Assembly: GCA_964578975.1 (NCBI GenBank)
Contig: CAZOFA010000006.1
Coordinates: 1 to 45,224, forward strand
Direction of reading: 5' to 3'
DNA from: CAYRUP01 sp964578975
GTDB taxonomy: Bacteria; Pseudomonadota; Gammaproteobacteria; DSM-16500
DNA: 45,224 nt
In this document: piece after piece, positions 33,257 through 43,180 of the stretch
Numbering within the stretch: position 1 is the first letter of the stretch
Layout: each line of letters begins with the position of its first letter
Position numbers and translations under genes: made by a program
Notes under the pieces: generated by a model
The model's database searches: none
Told to the model about the DNA's origin: nothing
The model's input: the letters and a program-made list of their open reading frames with translations, nothing else

Positions 33257-34060
33257 TTAATCATTTTGAATAACAATTTTTGGAAACTTACGCGAACTCT
33301 CATCACCCTGCAAGGAAAGCTTTAAAATCAGCGCGCGCGCAATTTCACGATAACGCTCTGCATGTTCACTCTCGGGATCCGACACCATGGTTGGCTTTCC
33401 ACTGTCGGTTTGTTCGCGAATACGTAGATCAAGCGGTAAAGAACCCAATAATGCAATATTATTTTGTTCTGCAAATTTTTTCCCACCGCCCTCACCAAAA
33501 ATCCGCTCAGTGTGTCCGCACTCAGAACAAACATGCAAGCTCATGTTTTCCACGACACCTAAAATAGGCACATTCACTTTACGAAACATTTCATAAGCAC
33601 GACGCGCATCCAATAAAGCTAAATCTTGCGGCGTGGTCACAATCACCGCACCATTCACCGGGATTTTTTGCGCGAGCGTTAATTGTATATCGCCCGTACC
33701 CGGTGGCAAATCAATGATGAGATAATCTAAATTATCCCACAGCGTATCATTTAATAATTGTTGCAACGCGCTACTCACCATCGGACCACGCCAGACCATC
33801 GGCGTTTCTTCATTAATGAGATAACCAATCGACATCGATTGCAGCCCATGCGCGATCACCGGCAACATTTTTTTTTGTTCGTTGATGTGTGGACGTACCT
33901 GTGTCCCCAGCATCAAAGGAATGCTCGGACCATAAATATCCGCATCCAATATACCGGTGCGCGCACCTTGTTGTTGCAGCGCTAACGCTAAATTGACGGC
34001 CGTGGTCGATTTGCCCACCCCACCTTTGCCGGATGCAATTGCGATAATTTGTTTTATCAT
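33257..34060 (-). CDS. mrp: Mrp/ApbC/NBP35 Fe-S cluster carrier ATPase (short form)
   Basis: This P-loop NTPase carries and transfers Fe-S clusters. The 267-residue protein starts almost at the deviant Walker A SGKGGVGKST (about 9-18). It continues with ILDADIYGPSIPLMLG, DYLIIDLPPGTGDIQLTLAQ and the cluster-binding CSECGH near 179-184 followed by FGEGGGKKFAEQ. The usual N-terminal MIP18/DUF59 domain (about 100 residues in E. coli Mrp) is absent. The upstream sequence contains the metG promoter and no coding remnant of that domain. It is divergent from metG, as often seen for mrp-metG. Confidence 0.94.
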   Translation of the reverse strand: MIKQIIAIASGKGGVGKSTTAVNLALALQQQGARTGILDADIYGPSIPLMLGTQVRPHINEQKKMLPVIAHGLQSMSIGYLINEETPMVWRGPMVSSALQQLLNDTLWDNLDYLIIDLPPGTGDIQLTLAQKIPVNGAVIVTTPQDLALLDARRAYEMFRKVNVPILGVVENMSLHVCSECGHTERIFGEGGGKKFAEQNNIALLGSLPLDLRIREQTDSGKPTMVSDPESEHAERYREIARALILKLSLQGDESSRKFPKIVIQND

Positions 34061-34105
34061 GACTCCCCACTACTCATTGAATTCGTCGCTCATTATACAT
34101 GCTCA

Positions 34106-34114
34106 TGCTATAAT
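34106..34114 (+). promoter_or_regulatory. Extended -10 promoter candidate for metG
   Basis: TGCTATAAT is a perfect TATAAT with an upstream TGn, 33 nt before the metG ATG. No -35 hexamer stands at 16-18 bp; a TTGAAT at 34077 is 26 bp away, too far. Extended -10 promoters do not need one. Confidence 0.6.
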
Positions 34115-34146
34115 TCAGCCATTTTAAATAAGAGATTTAACCACAC

Positions 34147-35811
34147 ATGGCTCGTAAAATATTAGCAACGTATGCATTACCTTATGCCAATGGCTCCTTG
34201 CACTTAGGGCATTTAGTTGGATTAATTCAAACAGATATCTGGGTACGTTTTCAAAAAATGTGTGGGCATGATTGTATTTATGTCTCAGGCTGCGATAGTC
34301 ACGGCACCCCCATCATGATTCAAGCAGACAATAGCAAAATCGCTCCTGAACAATTGGTTGAGCAAATACGCGCGGAACAAAAAATAGATATCGCCGATTT
34401 TCTGGTGGAACTTGATAATTACCACACGACACATTCCGCTGAAAATCAGGAATTAGTCGAAATGATTTTTCAACGCCACCTGCAGCAAGGCAATATCATT
34501 CAACATACAATTAAACAAGCATTCGATCCAGAAAAGAAAATGTTTTTGCCCGATCGATTTATCAAAGGAGAATGTCCGCGTTGTGGTGCGAAAGATCAAT
34601 ACGGCGATAACTGCGAAGTCTGCGGCGCCACCTATGCACCCACCGAATTAAAAAATGCATACTCCACCCTCTCAGGCGCTAAACCCATCGAAAAAGAATC
34701 TGAACATTACTTTTTTAAATTAAGTCAGTTCGACACATTTTTACAAAATTGGACGCGCGAAAACAGTCATTTACAAGAACAAGTCACGCATAAATTAGAT
34801 GAATGGTTTAAAGCGGGTTTAAAAGAATGGGATATTTCACGTGATGCACCGTATTTTGGTTTTAAAATTCCGGGTGAAAATGATAAATATTTTTATTGCT
34901 GGCTAGATGCGCCGATTGGCTACATGGCGAGTTTTAAAAATCTGTGCGCACGTCAACCGAACATTAATTTTTCTGAGTATTGGAATAAAGATAGCGGGGT
35001 CGAATTACATCATTTTATCGGCAAAGACATTATTTATTTTCATGCCCTATTTTGGCCTGCCGTTTTGAGTGGCGCCGATTTTCGCACGCCGACAAAAATT
35101 ATGACGCATGGTTTTTTAACCATTGACGGACAAAAGATGTCAAAATCGCGCGGCACCTTTATCAAAGCACGCGCGTATTTAAATCATTTCAAGCCGGAAT
35201 ATTTACGTTATTATCTCGCGACAAAATTAACCGATCGCGTTGAAGATCTTGATATTAACTTAGAAGATTTTATTCATCGTGTTAACTCCGATCTGGTCGG
35301 AAAATTTGTTAATATCGCCAGTCGTTCAGCAAGTTTTATTCATAAATATTTTGCCGGCAAATTATCTGACAAGTTATCCGAGCCGCAATTATTTACCCAG
35401 TTCGCGCAAGCCGGAAATGATATCGCCGAAAAATATGAACGCTTGGAATACAGTCAAGCGATAAAAGAAATTATGAATTTAGCCGATCGCGCGAACCAAT
35501 ATATCGATGAAAAAAAACCATGGGCACTTGTCAAAGATCCCGCACAGCAAGAAACAGTTCATGCGATTTGCAGCATGGGCATTCAATTTTTCCGCTTGTT
35601 AATGATTTATTTAAAGCCGATCTTGCCAGACATTGCAAAACACGCAGAAACTTTTTTAAATTGCGCACCGTTAACGTGGGCTGATAAAGATTCTCCATTA
35701 CTCAACCATCCACTCAATGCATTTCAACCGTTATGCGAACGGATTGATGCAAAACAAATTGAAGCACTTAAATCCGATGCAACCAAACAAGTCGAAAGCA
35801 AAACAAATTGA
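34147..35811 (+). CDS. metG: Methionyl-tRNA synthetase (without C-terminal EMAP-like domain)
   Basis: MetG charges initiator and elongator tRNA-Met. The 554-residue protein has the class I motifs HLGH (HIGH-type, about 19-22) in YANGSLHLGHLVG and KMSKSRGT (about 335-342). The MetRS1-type four-Cys zinc knuckle is CPRCGAKDQYGDNCEVCG, and the anticodon-binding helical domain runs from about 385. The E. coli enzyme (677) ends with a tRNA-binding/dimerisation domain that is missing here; truncation after the anticodon domain is known in other lineages. The RnfB-like gene overlaps its 3' end. It is divergent from mrp. Confidence 0.97.
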   Translation: MARKILATYALPYANGSLHLGHLVGLIQTDIWVRFQKMCGHDCIYVSGCDSHGTPIMIQADNSKIAPEQLVEQIRAEQKIDIADFLVELDNYHTTHSAENQELVEMIFQRHLQQGNIIQHTIKQAFDPEKKMFLPDRFIKGECPRCGAKDQYGDNCEVCGATYAPTELKNAYSTLSGAKPIEKESEHYFFKLSQFDTFLQNWTRENSHLQEQVTHKLDEWFKAGLKEWDISRDAPYFGFKIPGENDKYFYCWLDAPIGYMASFKNLCARQPNINFSEYWNKDSGVELHHFIGKDIIYFHALFWPAVLSGADFRTPTKIMTHGFLTIDGQKMSKSRGTFIKARAYLNHFKPEYLRYYLATKLTDRVEDLDINLEDFIHRVNSDLVGKFVNIASRSASFIHKYFAGKLSDKLSEPQLFTQFAQAGNDIAEKYERLEYSQAIKEIMNLADRANQYIDEKKPWALVKDPAQQETVHAICSMGIQFFRLLMIYLKPILPDIAKHAETFLNCAPLTWADKDSPLLNHPLNAFQPLCERIDAKQIEALKSDATKQVESKTN

Positions 35812-36370
35812 TGCCTTATTACCGCAAACTCAATGCGGTTTATGTGGTTACAAAGGCTGCTTACCTTACGCGGAAGCACTCGCGGAGCACAAAGCTGCTA
35901 TTGATCTTTGTCCACCCGGTGGTGTGCCTGGTTTATTAGCCCTTGCAGAATTTCTTAACGTTGATCCAGCACCCTATCTTGCTGACATGGAAAAAAAAGC
36001 CAAACCGCAACAAGTGGCTTTCGTGCGTGAAGCAGAATGCATCGGTTGCACGAAGTGCATTCAAGCATGTCCTGTCGATGCAATTTTGGGAAGCGCTAAA
36101 CAAATGCATAGCGTGATTTCTTCAGAGTGTACCGGTTGCGAATTATGTATTGCGCCTTGTCCGGTGGATTGCATTGAAATGCTCACGACGATGCATAAAA
36201 ACCAATCCGCGGATTATTATCGTGAACGCTATCAGGCACGAGAAATCCGTATCACCCAAGAGAAAAAAATAAAACATGCAACAGAATCAACTCAGACAAT
36301 TCTCACCGAGAAAAAAAATTATATCGAAAATGCGATTGTACGTGCTCGTGCTAAACGGAGTAATAAATAG
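35777..36370 (+). CDS. RnfB-like ferredoxin, soluble form
   Basis: The 197-residue iron-sulfur protein has an Fe-S domain (CGLCGYKGC...C, residues about 20-48) and two 4Fe-4S ferredoxin motifs, CIGCTKCIQACPVD and CTGCELCIAPCPVDC (about 92-137), then a charged Lys/Arg tail. This is the cytosolic part of RnfB, the electron-entry subunit of the Rnf complex. The N-terminal membrane helix of canonical RnfB is absent and no rnfA, C, D, G or E is nearby. The start at 35777 lies inside the end of metG (35-nt overlap). Earlier in-frame starts run deeper into metG. A role as a generic electron carrier is more likely than a full Rnf complex. Confidence 0.85.
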   Translation: MQPNKSKAKQIDALLPQTQCGLCGYKGCLPYAEALAEHKAAIDLCPPGGVPGLLALAEFLNVDPAPYLADMEKKAKPQQVAFVREAECIGCTKCIQACPVDAILGSAKQMHSVISSECTGCELCIAPCPVDCIEMLTTMHKNQSADYYRERYQAREIRITQEKKIKHATESTQTILTEKKNYIENAIVRARAKRSNK

Positions 36371-36388
36371 TGTCATGCTGGCATGACA
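36371..36388. repeat. Short palindrome TGTCATGC/GCATGACA
   Basis: Perfect 8-bp arms are separated by 2 nt, between convergent genes (7 nt to one stop, about 1 nt after the other). Ends match the TGTCAT/ATGACA ends of the elements at 2158 and 12306. No T-run follows. Confidence 0.6.
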
Positions 36389-36395
36389 GATTTCC

Positions 36396-39300
36396 CTAAG
36401 AGCCTGAACGTGAACTAGGACTTCTTTTCATTTCAGGTTGCTTTTCGGGCTCCTGAACCTTGCGTGGAGTAAGAGGATTATGTTTCGCGAAAAATGTACC
36501 CATGCGGGTCAGTGTGGGCGGCTTGCTTTCTACTTTTTCCGGCTCTGCTTGAGGAATTGGATGAGCGGGGACATACTGTACTGCTCGTGATGCGGATGCC
36601 ACATAAGGTTTAACAGCGTCAGACGCCTCTTTTCTTGCTTGTCTCAGCACCCTTTCCGCCCCATCGATGACTTTTTTCTGAGGTCGTGTATTATGTCCCT
36701 CTTCCATAATTTGAGCGAGTACTGGCGAAACATTATAACCACTCAGCATACCTGCTTGCTGTCGCCAAATATTATCTTGTTTATTCGGTTTTTCTTTTTG
36801 ATTGAGAAAAATAGTTTTTGTATCGTTAATTAAAAAAGTTTTTAAAGCATCCAGAGGATCGGCAGCGTTGGGAAATATTGTCGCTGCATATTCTGCATCA
36901 ATTGGTTTGAGCTCCCATTCACCTTTGCTATTTCTGCCATACACACTATACTCTGCATCCTTCTCGAAATAAGTACTCTTATTTAGTCTCGATCCCGCAC
37001 CGCCCACGGCCCCACGACCAATATTGACCTGATATTCCGCTGTTGTGTCATATCGACGAATTAATACTGGGGTATTATTTGTTCTGGCATTACGAAACGT
37101 ACTACTACTTAAATCAATTTCCTCATTCTTATCAAGCGATAATAAACTCACACTGTAGGAAGGTGTTGAGCCGTAGACAGCTTTCGTATAAATTTCTCGT
37201 TGCTGATTGCAGATGACCTGCATCTGCTTAAGATTATCATCAAGCTCTTTAAGTAATTTTTCTCTTTGAGAATTATCTGCTTTGCTTAGATTAGCGATGA
37301 TTTGATCGTTGCGATTTTTAAGTTGCTGAACTGCTGTGACTGGATCGACGAGAATAAGATAATCTTTTAGTTGCAACTGATATTCAAGGTTTGCTTTATA
37401 ATTTGCTAATTTTTCTTTCGTGTCTTTTGTTACTATTGCATCGCCCATTCGTTCTAGTAATGATAATTTTTCCTCTAGAAACTTAATGCTGCCTTCATAA
37501 TCAACGATATTTTTTAGCACCTGAATATAATTTGGTTTCGCGGATACAGTTGTTTTTGCTTCTTTTGCTTTTTCTCTTGCAAGTTTTTCTTCTGCTGATT
37601 TGGCAACTTCTTCTTCTAATTCCTTGATACGCGCTTTAGCAACGTCCATGACATCTGGACTTGTGACAGTGGGACTTTCCGGGGTTGGATCACGCGCAGC
37701 AGCGGGTGTTTCTTTAAGTGGCTCGGCTAGCACTGTCTTCGCTGCCGCTTCTTTTTGTTTTAAGACATTTAGTAATCCTTCTCTTAATTTATCGTCTAAC
37801 TCTTGTTTTCTTTGCTCTAATTGTCCCTTTTGCGTCTCAAAAAAATCTTTTTGCAATTCATCTGCATCAGTCAGAGGACTCCTTTTATATATATCTACCA
37901 ATTCAATTTCTATTTGATTTAATTGATTGTCGGTAAATTTTATATAATCAACTGTTAAGGTACGTATATCTTTTTCTAAACTATCAATTTGCTGTTTTAA
38001 CTCAGCAGTGGGCGTTGCGCTATATTCGCTTAATTTTGCTTTTAGTCTGGTATTGGTTGTCTCTAAACTATTTTTAAATGATGTTTCCTGGATGTGAGCT
38101 ATTTTTTGATGAAGTCTGGTAATAAAAGCTTTAATCTCTCTTATTTCATCTTCAGAAAACACTTTGCTGTTTTCATCTGATTCAGCAGAAGAGACGCGTA
38201 GCGCATTTTCGCAGGCCGCAATGAGCGCTTCATATAAATCGCTTTTCAAAATCTTGTTGAATAAGAGTGTTTTCTCATCTCGGTGCACAGGTAAAAAAAG
38301 TTGTTCTGCACCACCCGCTGTTTTAATCACTTTATTGAGCAAAGACCAGGTATCCGCTGTCGGTCGTGCGGTACTCACCAAGACGTCAATCGGTTCTTGC
38401 AGTTCATAAGTAAACGTCACTTTTGTCGAACTACCTCCTCGCGTGAGTGCATTCAATACGGTTTTTAACGACAAAATAGAAATACCGGAGGCAGTGGCTG
38501 GCGCAATTTCATCGGGATCGATATCGGCCCCCAGAAAAAAACTACCAATCCATGCACCTGGACCTTCTGACTCTTGTTGTCGTTGTTGAAAATGGCTGCC
38601 GCGATCAAAGGTAATAATGCTGACAGGAAAATTTAAATCAATGGCGCAAACTAATAGCACCGCATTAAAATATTGTTCAGCAGGATCTGGCGGAAAACCT
38701 GTTCGATCATTTCCCCGACAAGTAAAATCAAATGCTCGTTTGGCTCTTTCTGTATGAATTAAAATATCTTGTTGATATTTTTCTAATGCATTTTGTTCGG
38801 ACGGCGTTAACATTTTGTTGGATTGAGCTTTTTCAGCTAATTCTTTAAATTCAGGATGCATTAAACAAAAATCCATCACTTGTAGCTGATAAATAAAATT
38901 ATATTCGTCGAGCTCCCTACCTGTTAACGTTCGAACCACGGGGGAATCTGTATCTACTTTGCGTTTTTGTAACACTCTATCTAATATTTCTTCACTGTCT
39001 TCATACGCATTATCTTTTTTTTGTTCGCTGTATTCGGTTGGCACAGGATATTTTTCAGCAAACTTTCCCACCAAACTCAAGAGTTCATTTTTTTTATTTT
39101 CCAACGGTTGATAAGATTTATCTCTGGCGATGGCAGTCAATGCGGTGTTAATTCTTACCAAGCGATCATTGATTTTTTTGATTTCATCTGCATGGGTCTC
39201 TGGATCCAACTTACTGAGATTTTCCTTCAATGTTTTTTGTTGCGCGAGTAACGGACCTTCTTTCACGCGTCGCTCACTCTCCAATCTTCTGATAGCTGAT

Positions 39301-39485
39301 ATATCCGCTAACTCTTTTTCTTCCGCAGGCGTCTTATCTTGCTTTTTTTCCAACAACTCTGCGCGCTCATAATTAAAAAGCGGGGAAAATACTTCCTGTT
39401 TTGCTTTACGTTGTAAGAAGTCGTCTAAGGGCGGAAAACCTGGACGATCACGGTATGGTATATATTCAGGTCTGGTTGCACCCAT
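36396..39485 (-). CDS. Large coiled-coil protein, unknown (1029 residues)
   Basis: I do not recognise this protein. The N-terminal part (about 1-180) is charged helix with a GFPP motif near residue 16. A more globular block at about 190-410 contains a second GFPP, a hydrophobic strand set (FNAVLLVCAIDLNFPVSIITFDRG) and DVLVSTARPTADTW. Long coiled-coil segments fill about 430-600 and 640-790. Residues 800-900 look beta-rich (TPVLIRRYDTTAEYQVNIGRG). The tail from about 945 is basic and Pro/Ser-rich, ending KRSPSSRSGS. There is no signal peptide or TM helix. GGAGCGGGGG precedes the ATG. Size and composition recall translocated effectors of intracellular gammaproteobacteria, but no catalytic motif was identified. 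Confidence 0.75.
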   Translation of the reverse strand: MGATRPEYIPYRDRPGFPPLDDFLQRKAKQEVFSPLFNYERAELLEKKQDKTPAEEKELADISAIRRLESERRVKEGPLLAQQKTLKENLSKLDPETHADEIKKINDRLVRINTALTAIARDKSYQPLENKKNELLSLVGKFAEKYPVPTEYSEQKKDNAYEDSEEILDRVLQKRKVDTDSPVVRTLTGRELDEYNFIYQLQVMDFCLMHPEFKELAEKAQSNKMLTPSEQNALEKYQQDILIHTERAKRAFDFTCRGNDRTGFPPDPAEQYFNAVLLVCAIDLNFPVSIITFDRGSHFQQRQQESEGPGAWIGSFFLGADIDPDEIAPATASGISILSLKTVLNALTRGGSSTKVTFTYELQEPIDVLVSTARPTADTWSLLNKVIKTAGGAEQLFLPVHRDEKTLLFNKILKSDLYEALIAACENALRVSSAESDENSKVFSEDEIREIKAFITRLHQKIAHIQETSFKNSLETTNTRLKAKLSEYSATPTAELKQQIDSLEKDIRTLTVDYIKFTDNQLNQIEIELVDIYKRSPLTDADELQKDFFETQKGQLEQRKQELDDKLREGLLNVLKQKEAAAKTVLAEPLKETPAAARDPTPESPTVTSPDVMDVAKARIKELEEEVAKSAEEKLAREKAKEAKTTVSAKPNYIQVLKNIVDYEGSIKFLEEKLSLLERMGDAIVTKDTKEKLANYKANLEYQLQLKDYLILVDPVTAVQQLKNRNDQIIANLSKADNSQREKLLKELDDNLKQMQVICNQQREIYTKAVYGSTPSYSVSLLSLDKNEEIDLSSSTFRNARTNNTPVLIRRYDTTAEYQVNIGRGAVGGAGSRLNKSTYFEKDAEYSVYGRNSKGEWELKPIDAEYAATIFPNAADPLDALKTFLINDTKTIFLNQKEKPNKQDNIWRQQAGMLSGYNVSPVLAQIMEEGHNTRPQKKVIDGAERVLRQARKEASDAVKPYVASASRAVQYVPAHPIPQAEPEKVESKPPTLTRMGTFFAKHNPLTPRKVQEPEKQPEMKRSPSSRSGS

Positions 39486-39661
39486 TCAACCCCCGCTCCT
39501 CATTCTGATCTTGTCTATTAACTATAGCATTTGTCCATATTTTATGCGTGATCGAATGAGCAAATAATGGGCTTTTTTTGCGATTAATTACATATAATCA
39601 AATAGTTATGCGAAGTAAACTGAACAATTCGTCATTGAGAGGCGTTCCGCGAGGAATTAAT

Positions 39662-42600
39662 TTACTGTGTTCGACTGGGCGCTGATTTCATGCTTTTTTG
39701 TGTACCGAGTTGCGTCCAAACTGGATTATCCCAGGGACCTATGATCGTATAATTATACGTAATGATTTGCGACACTGCGCGTCCCACTACTTTATCCAAC
39801 ATCCATGTGGCGATACCGGCAACTGGATTCACCGTGGCAATCGCTGCAACCACCGGCAGACTCGCAGTCACATACGGGGTGACACTTAATTTCAAATTAA
39901 AATCTTTAGTAATTAAACCCATGCGTCCTGAAATTTCAATGCCAGCAATGGGACCATCTAAATGCATGTTTTGCGTCATCGCTGCGCCATTTTTAAAAGT
40001 AAAATCACCTTTGAGAAAATCAAAACTATATCCTTTCTCAAACACATCACTAAAATCTAAACTCAAACGACGCGGTAAACTTTGCAAACTCAACACATTT
40101 AAAATTCGTCCCAGACCCATTTTGGCATTGGTCTCATTACTTAAATTAATAATGCGTCCTTCCCCTAAATTTAATGACAACGTGCCATCGAGATCTCTCA
40201 ATCCAGGATTAAATGGCGTACCTGACCACGTTAAATTAAAATTCGCATCGCCTTTTGTGCCCACCAAATTAGCGGACGACAATCCCCACGCCGTTAACAC
40301 AGCGCTCACATTCGACGTTTTCATGGTTCCTTGCAAATGACTTTTAGCTGAAGTAGCGCTTCCCACCCAGTAACCATTTGCTTGCAAAGTATAGGCAGAC
40401 GAATCAAGTGTCAGTTGTTTGATGCTTACGCCATTACCCGTGGGAACAAGATTTAAAATCACATGGCCTAAATTCATATCCGCATAACGCACATCATTGC
40501 CCACAAAGGAAATCGGTGGCAATAATTTTGGATTGATACTTTCGCGTTTTGCATTGTCGTGCGGTGTAAAATGCAAATACTGAAATCGTGCTTGTACGGT
40601 GCGATCTAAACCCCAGCGCGGCAAAGTAATGTCTCCAGCCATGTCTGCACTGTTTAATCCCAGTGAAAAATCATTGCCTTTTCTTGTGAGTTGAATGCGA
40701 ATTTTTTTTAATGAAAGTCCGTCGATATTCAATGTATCAATTTTTAAATCCACCGCGCGAAATAAATCAGGATTTAATAATGTTGATGTATTTTGCGCTG
40801 TGGATTTCTTCGTAAGCATGGGTTCAAGCGACGGTTGGATTTTACTCCAATCCACTTGTTGGAGATTACCAGTGATAATAATGCCTGGCTGAGTTTGCCA
40901 ATTTGCGTCCCCCGTCCCTAAATGCACATCAGCACTGATTAAATCAAAATTTTGTTTGCTGCGCTTAAAGACCAGTGCGAGCGAAAATAATTTGTTATAC
41001 ATTAATTTGGTTTTGAATGGTTGACCTTCGCGCACAAAAATATCCATCTGAAAATCAGCTTGGCTATTCGCAGTTTTTCCATATTCACCCGGTAAATCGA
41101 GCGCAATGCCTTGCAAATCAGAATGAATAGTCACTTGCAACGGCTGCGCTGATTCATGCGCGGGCAAATGTAATTCTGCGTGATAATCGGTTGTGCCTGA
41201 GCCTACTACAGGTAGCGGTAGCGCCAACCAAGATTTAAGATCTTCAACGCGAACATTACCTTGCAATTTCGCTGTGACTAAATTTTCTTTACCGACATGC
41301 TCAGTCCCTAAATCTAATTGAACGGGATGAGAAAAAAGTTGTCCTTGGATATGACTGGCCGTAATACTTTTTTCAGTAAAATTAAATGCGCCGTTTAAAC
41401 GCGATATTTCTAATTTCCAAACGGGCAACTGCAACAACCCATTGGTTAAATGCACTTGACCATCGACGACTGTCTCTTGTGGCGCATGTAATGGAATCGT
41501 TAATTTCAACGCAAGTTGCATCGGTCCTTGCAAGTTTAGATTTTCCAAATCTTTTCCAATCGTTTGTTGCAATGGACTTTGCATAATGAATTGCATTCCA
41601 TCTTTCAAATCACTTTGCACACTGCCTTGCACATCAAGGACGGGTGGTTTATCGTCACCAAAATAAGGAATATTTGCATGCGCGGAATGAATCGGGACAT
41701 TCATGATGTAGCCAGAATCGGCATCAATCGTCATCGAGCGCCCAGAAAAAAGCAGCTTGCCATTGATATTATGCATATCAGGCCAATCAGGCGCGAAATG
41801 AAAATCAACATTTTCCGCCCGGGCACTTATTTCAAATTTTCCCTGACCTTGATCAAAGGGAAAATCTTGTAAACGTCCCTGCAACAAAGCGGTACCCTGC
41901 GCGACACGCCCAGTTAAAAATGCATCGCTCAACCACGTCATTAATTTCGGATGAAAAATTTTTAACGGTAAATAGTGGCTCACGCGTGCTGCATTCAATA
42001 AAACAAAATGGCTCTTTAAATCAATATTGGCTGAATCATTTAATGGTAAAGTCAATTTTGCATTCATCGATGCATTCATGTCTTGATTGCTCGCTTGGAA
42101 ATTTGAGAAGGTAAAAACCCAAGCGCCCGTTGCATCTTGTTGCCAATGCAACGCCCCCGATAATTGTTCGAACTCCAATGGATAACGAAAAAGTTGATCG
42201 ATCTGAATCATTGCACTCTTGCTGTCTAAGGTGAAATTGCCTGCTTTGTCATCCCAGTCAAGTTTTCCACTGATATTTTCCATGGCAACGGGTTTTTTTG
42301 TACTGATTGATTCAGCCGTGATGTCGTCAATAGTCAGATCACTTTGAATTTTTTGCCAAGCATTGTTATTCCATTGGGCCCAAATTTTGGCACTACCCAA
42401 CCCTTGCATGACATGCACATCATGCCAAACAAGATAAGATTCCCATTGCGCTAAAGAAACATTTTTTAGATCAAAATATAAATTGGCTGACACATGAGTG
42501 AGATCCGTGACATTCCCTTCCCATTTCACATCCATTTTCATTTGTGTCGGAATCGATTGGTTGAGTGTGGCCTTGCCCGATAATTCATGCGTCGTGGTCG

Positions 42601-43180
42601 AATTGCGCAACGCGAGCCATGACAACATAACTTCTTTTTTCTCACCTTTATTCGTCACAAATTGAATAGCAATATTTTGCAACACTAATTTGGGTTGCGA
42701 AAATATCCAAACAAATATCACGTTGGTATCCAGGGATTGTCCGGTGAGATTATCTACCATCGAAAAATCTTGAAATCCGGGTACACGAATCGCACCCGAT
42801 GCTTGCTGAAATAAGGTGAGATGAACACCAGCGATTTTCATGGTATCCATCACCGGTTCCCAACTGAATAAACTGCGCACCAACTCAAAATTAATTTTGA
42901 TCAGTGGAATTTGTAAAATGGGTTTACGTGTTTGTTGATCGAATAGAGTGACATCATCAAACACCAACTCAGGCTCAAAGAAATGCCATGAAATATCGAT
43001 ATTCGCGATTTGCACGGGGCGATCGAGCACGCGACTGGCAAATTTTTCAAATTCGGCGCGATGTTCATTCAGCGCCGGCACGAAAATATGTACGATGTTG
43101 ACGAATAACGCCGCGAGAATAATCAACCCGGCGAGAATATATCCTAGATGAACAACCCATTTTCTCCAAAAGTTCGTCAC
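39662..43180 (-). CDS. yhdP: YhdP family AsmA-like inter-membrane protein
   Basis: YhdP is one of the AsmA-like bridge proteins implicated in phospholipid transport to the outer membrane and in outer-membrane barrier function. The 1172-residue protein has one N-terminal TM helix (about 11-32, LGYILAGLIILAALFVNIVHI), then a very long periplasmic beta-rich body. Features typical of the DUF3971/TIGR02099 family are FEKFASRVLDRPVQIANIDISWHFFEPEL (44-72, region) and the C-terminal AsmA-like portion with GLGRILNVLSLQSLPRRLSLDFSDVF. The ATG overlaps the rng stop by 4 nt, the conserved rng-yhdP arrangement. Antisense ORFs of up to 192 residues are shadows. Confidence 0.95.
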   Translation of the reverse strand: MTNFWRKWVVHLGYILAGLIILAALFVNIVHIFVPALNEHRAEFEKFASRVLDRPVQIANIDISWHFFEPELVFDDVTLFDQQTRKPILQIPLIKINFELVRSLFSWEPVMDTMKIAGVHLTLFQQASGAIRVPGFQDFSMVDNLTGQSLDTNVIFVWIFSQPKLVLQNIAIQFVTNKGEKKEVMLSWLALRNSTTTHELSGKATLNQSIPTQMKMDVKWEGNVTDLTHVSANLYFDLKNVSLAQWESYLVWHDVHVMQGLGSAKIWAQWNNNAWQKIQSDLTIDDITAESISTKKPVAMENISGKLDWDDKAGNFTLDSKSAMIQIDQLFRYPLEFEQLSGALHWQQDATGAWVFTFSNFQASNQDMNASMNAKLTLPLNDSANIDLKSHFVLLNAARVSHYLPLKIFHPKLMTWLSDAFLTGRVAQGTALLQGRLQDFPFDQGQGKFEISARAENVDFHFAPDWPDMHNINGKLLFSGRSMTIDADSGYIMNVPIHSAHANIPYFGDDKPPVLDVQGSVQSDLKDGMQFIMQSPLQQTIGKDLENLNLQGPMQLALKLTIPLHAPQETVVDGQVHLTNGLLQLPVWKLEISRLNGAFNFTEKSITASHIQGQLFSHPVQLDLGTEHVGKENLVTAKLQGNVRVEDLKSWLALPLPVVGSGTTDYHAELHLPAHESAQPLQVTIHSDLQGIALDLPGEYGKTANSQADFQMDIFVREGQPFKTKLMYNKLFSLALVFKRSKQNFDLISADVHLGTGDANWQTQPGIIITGNLQQVDWSKIQPSLEPMLTKKSTAQNTSTLLNPDLFRAVDLKIDTLNIDGLSLKKIRIQLTRKGNDFSLGLNSADMAGDITLPRWGLDRTVQARFQYLHFTPHDNAKRESINPKLLPPISFVGNDVRYADMNLGHVILNLVPTGNGVSIKQLTLDSSAYTLQANGYWVGSATSAKSHLQGTMKTSNVSAVLTAWGLSSANLVGTKGDANFNLTWSGTPFNPGLRDLDGTLSLNLGEGRIINLSNETNAKMGLGRILNVLSLQSLPRRLSLDFSDVFEKGYSFDFLKGDFTFKNGAAMTQNMHLDGPIAGIEISGRMGLITKDFNLKLSVTPYVTASLPVVAAIATVNPVAGIATWMLDKVVGRAVSQIITYNYTIIGPWDNPVWTQLGTQKSMKSAPSRTQ

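Noticed and set aside
34077..34114. TTGAAT plus TATAAT as a classical sigma70 promoter
   Set aside because: The spacer is 26 bp, far outside 16-18. An extended -10 reading is preferred.
35717..35776. Longer N-terminus for the RnfB-like protein that might restore a membrane helix
   Set aside because: The 20 extra residues are polar (MHFNRYANGL...) and fall within metG; they contain no TM helix.
39762..40340. 192-codon plus-strand ORF opposite yhdP
   Set aside because: It lies entirely antisense to a well-supported conserved gene, has no ribosome site of note and encodes a low-complexity basic product.
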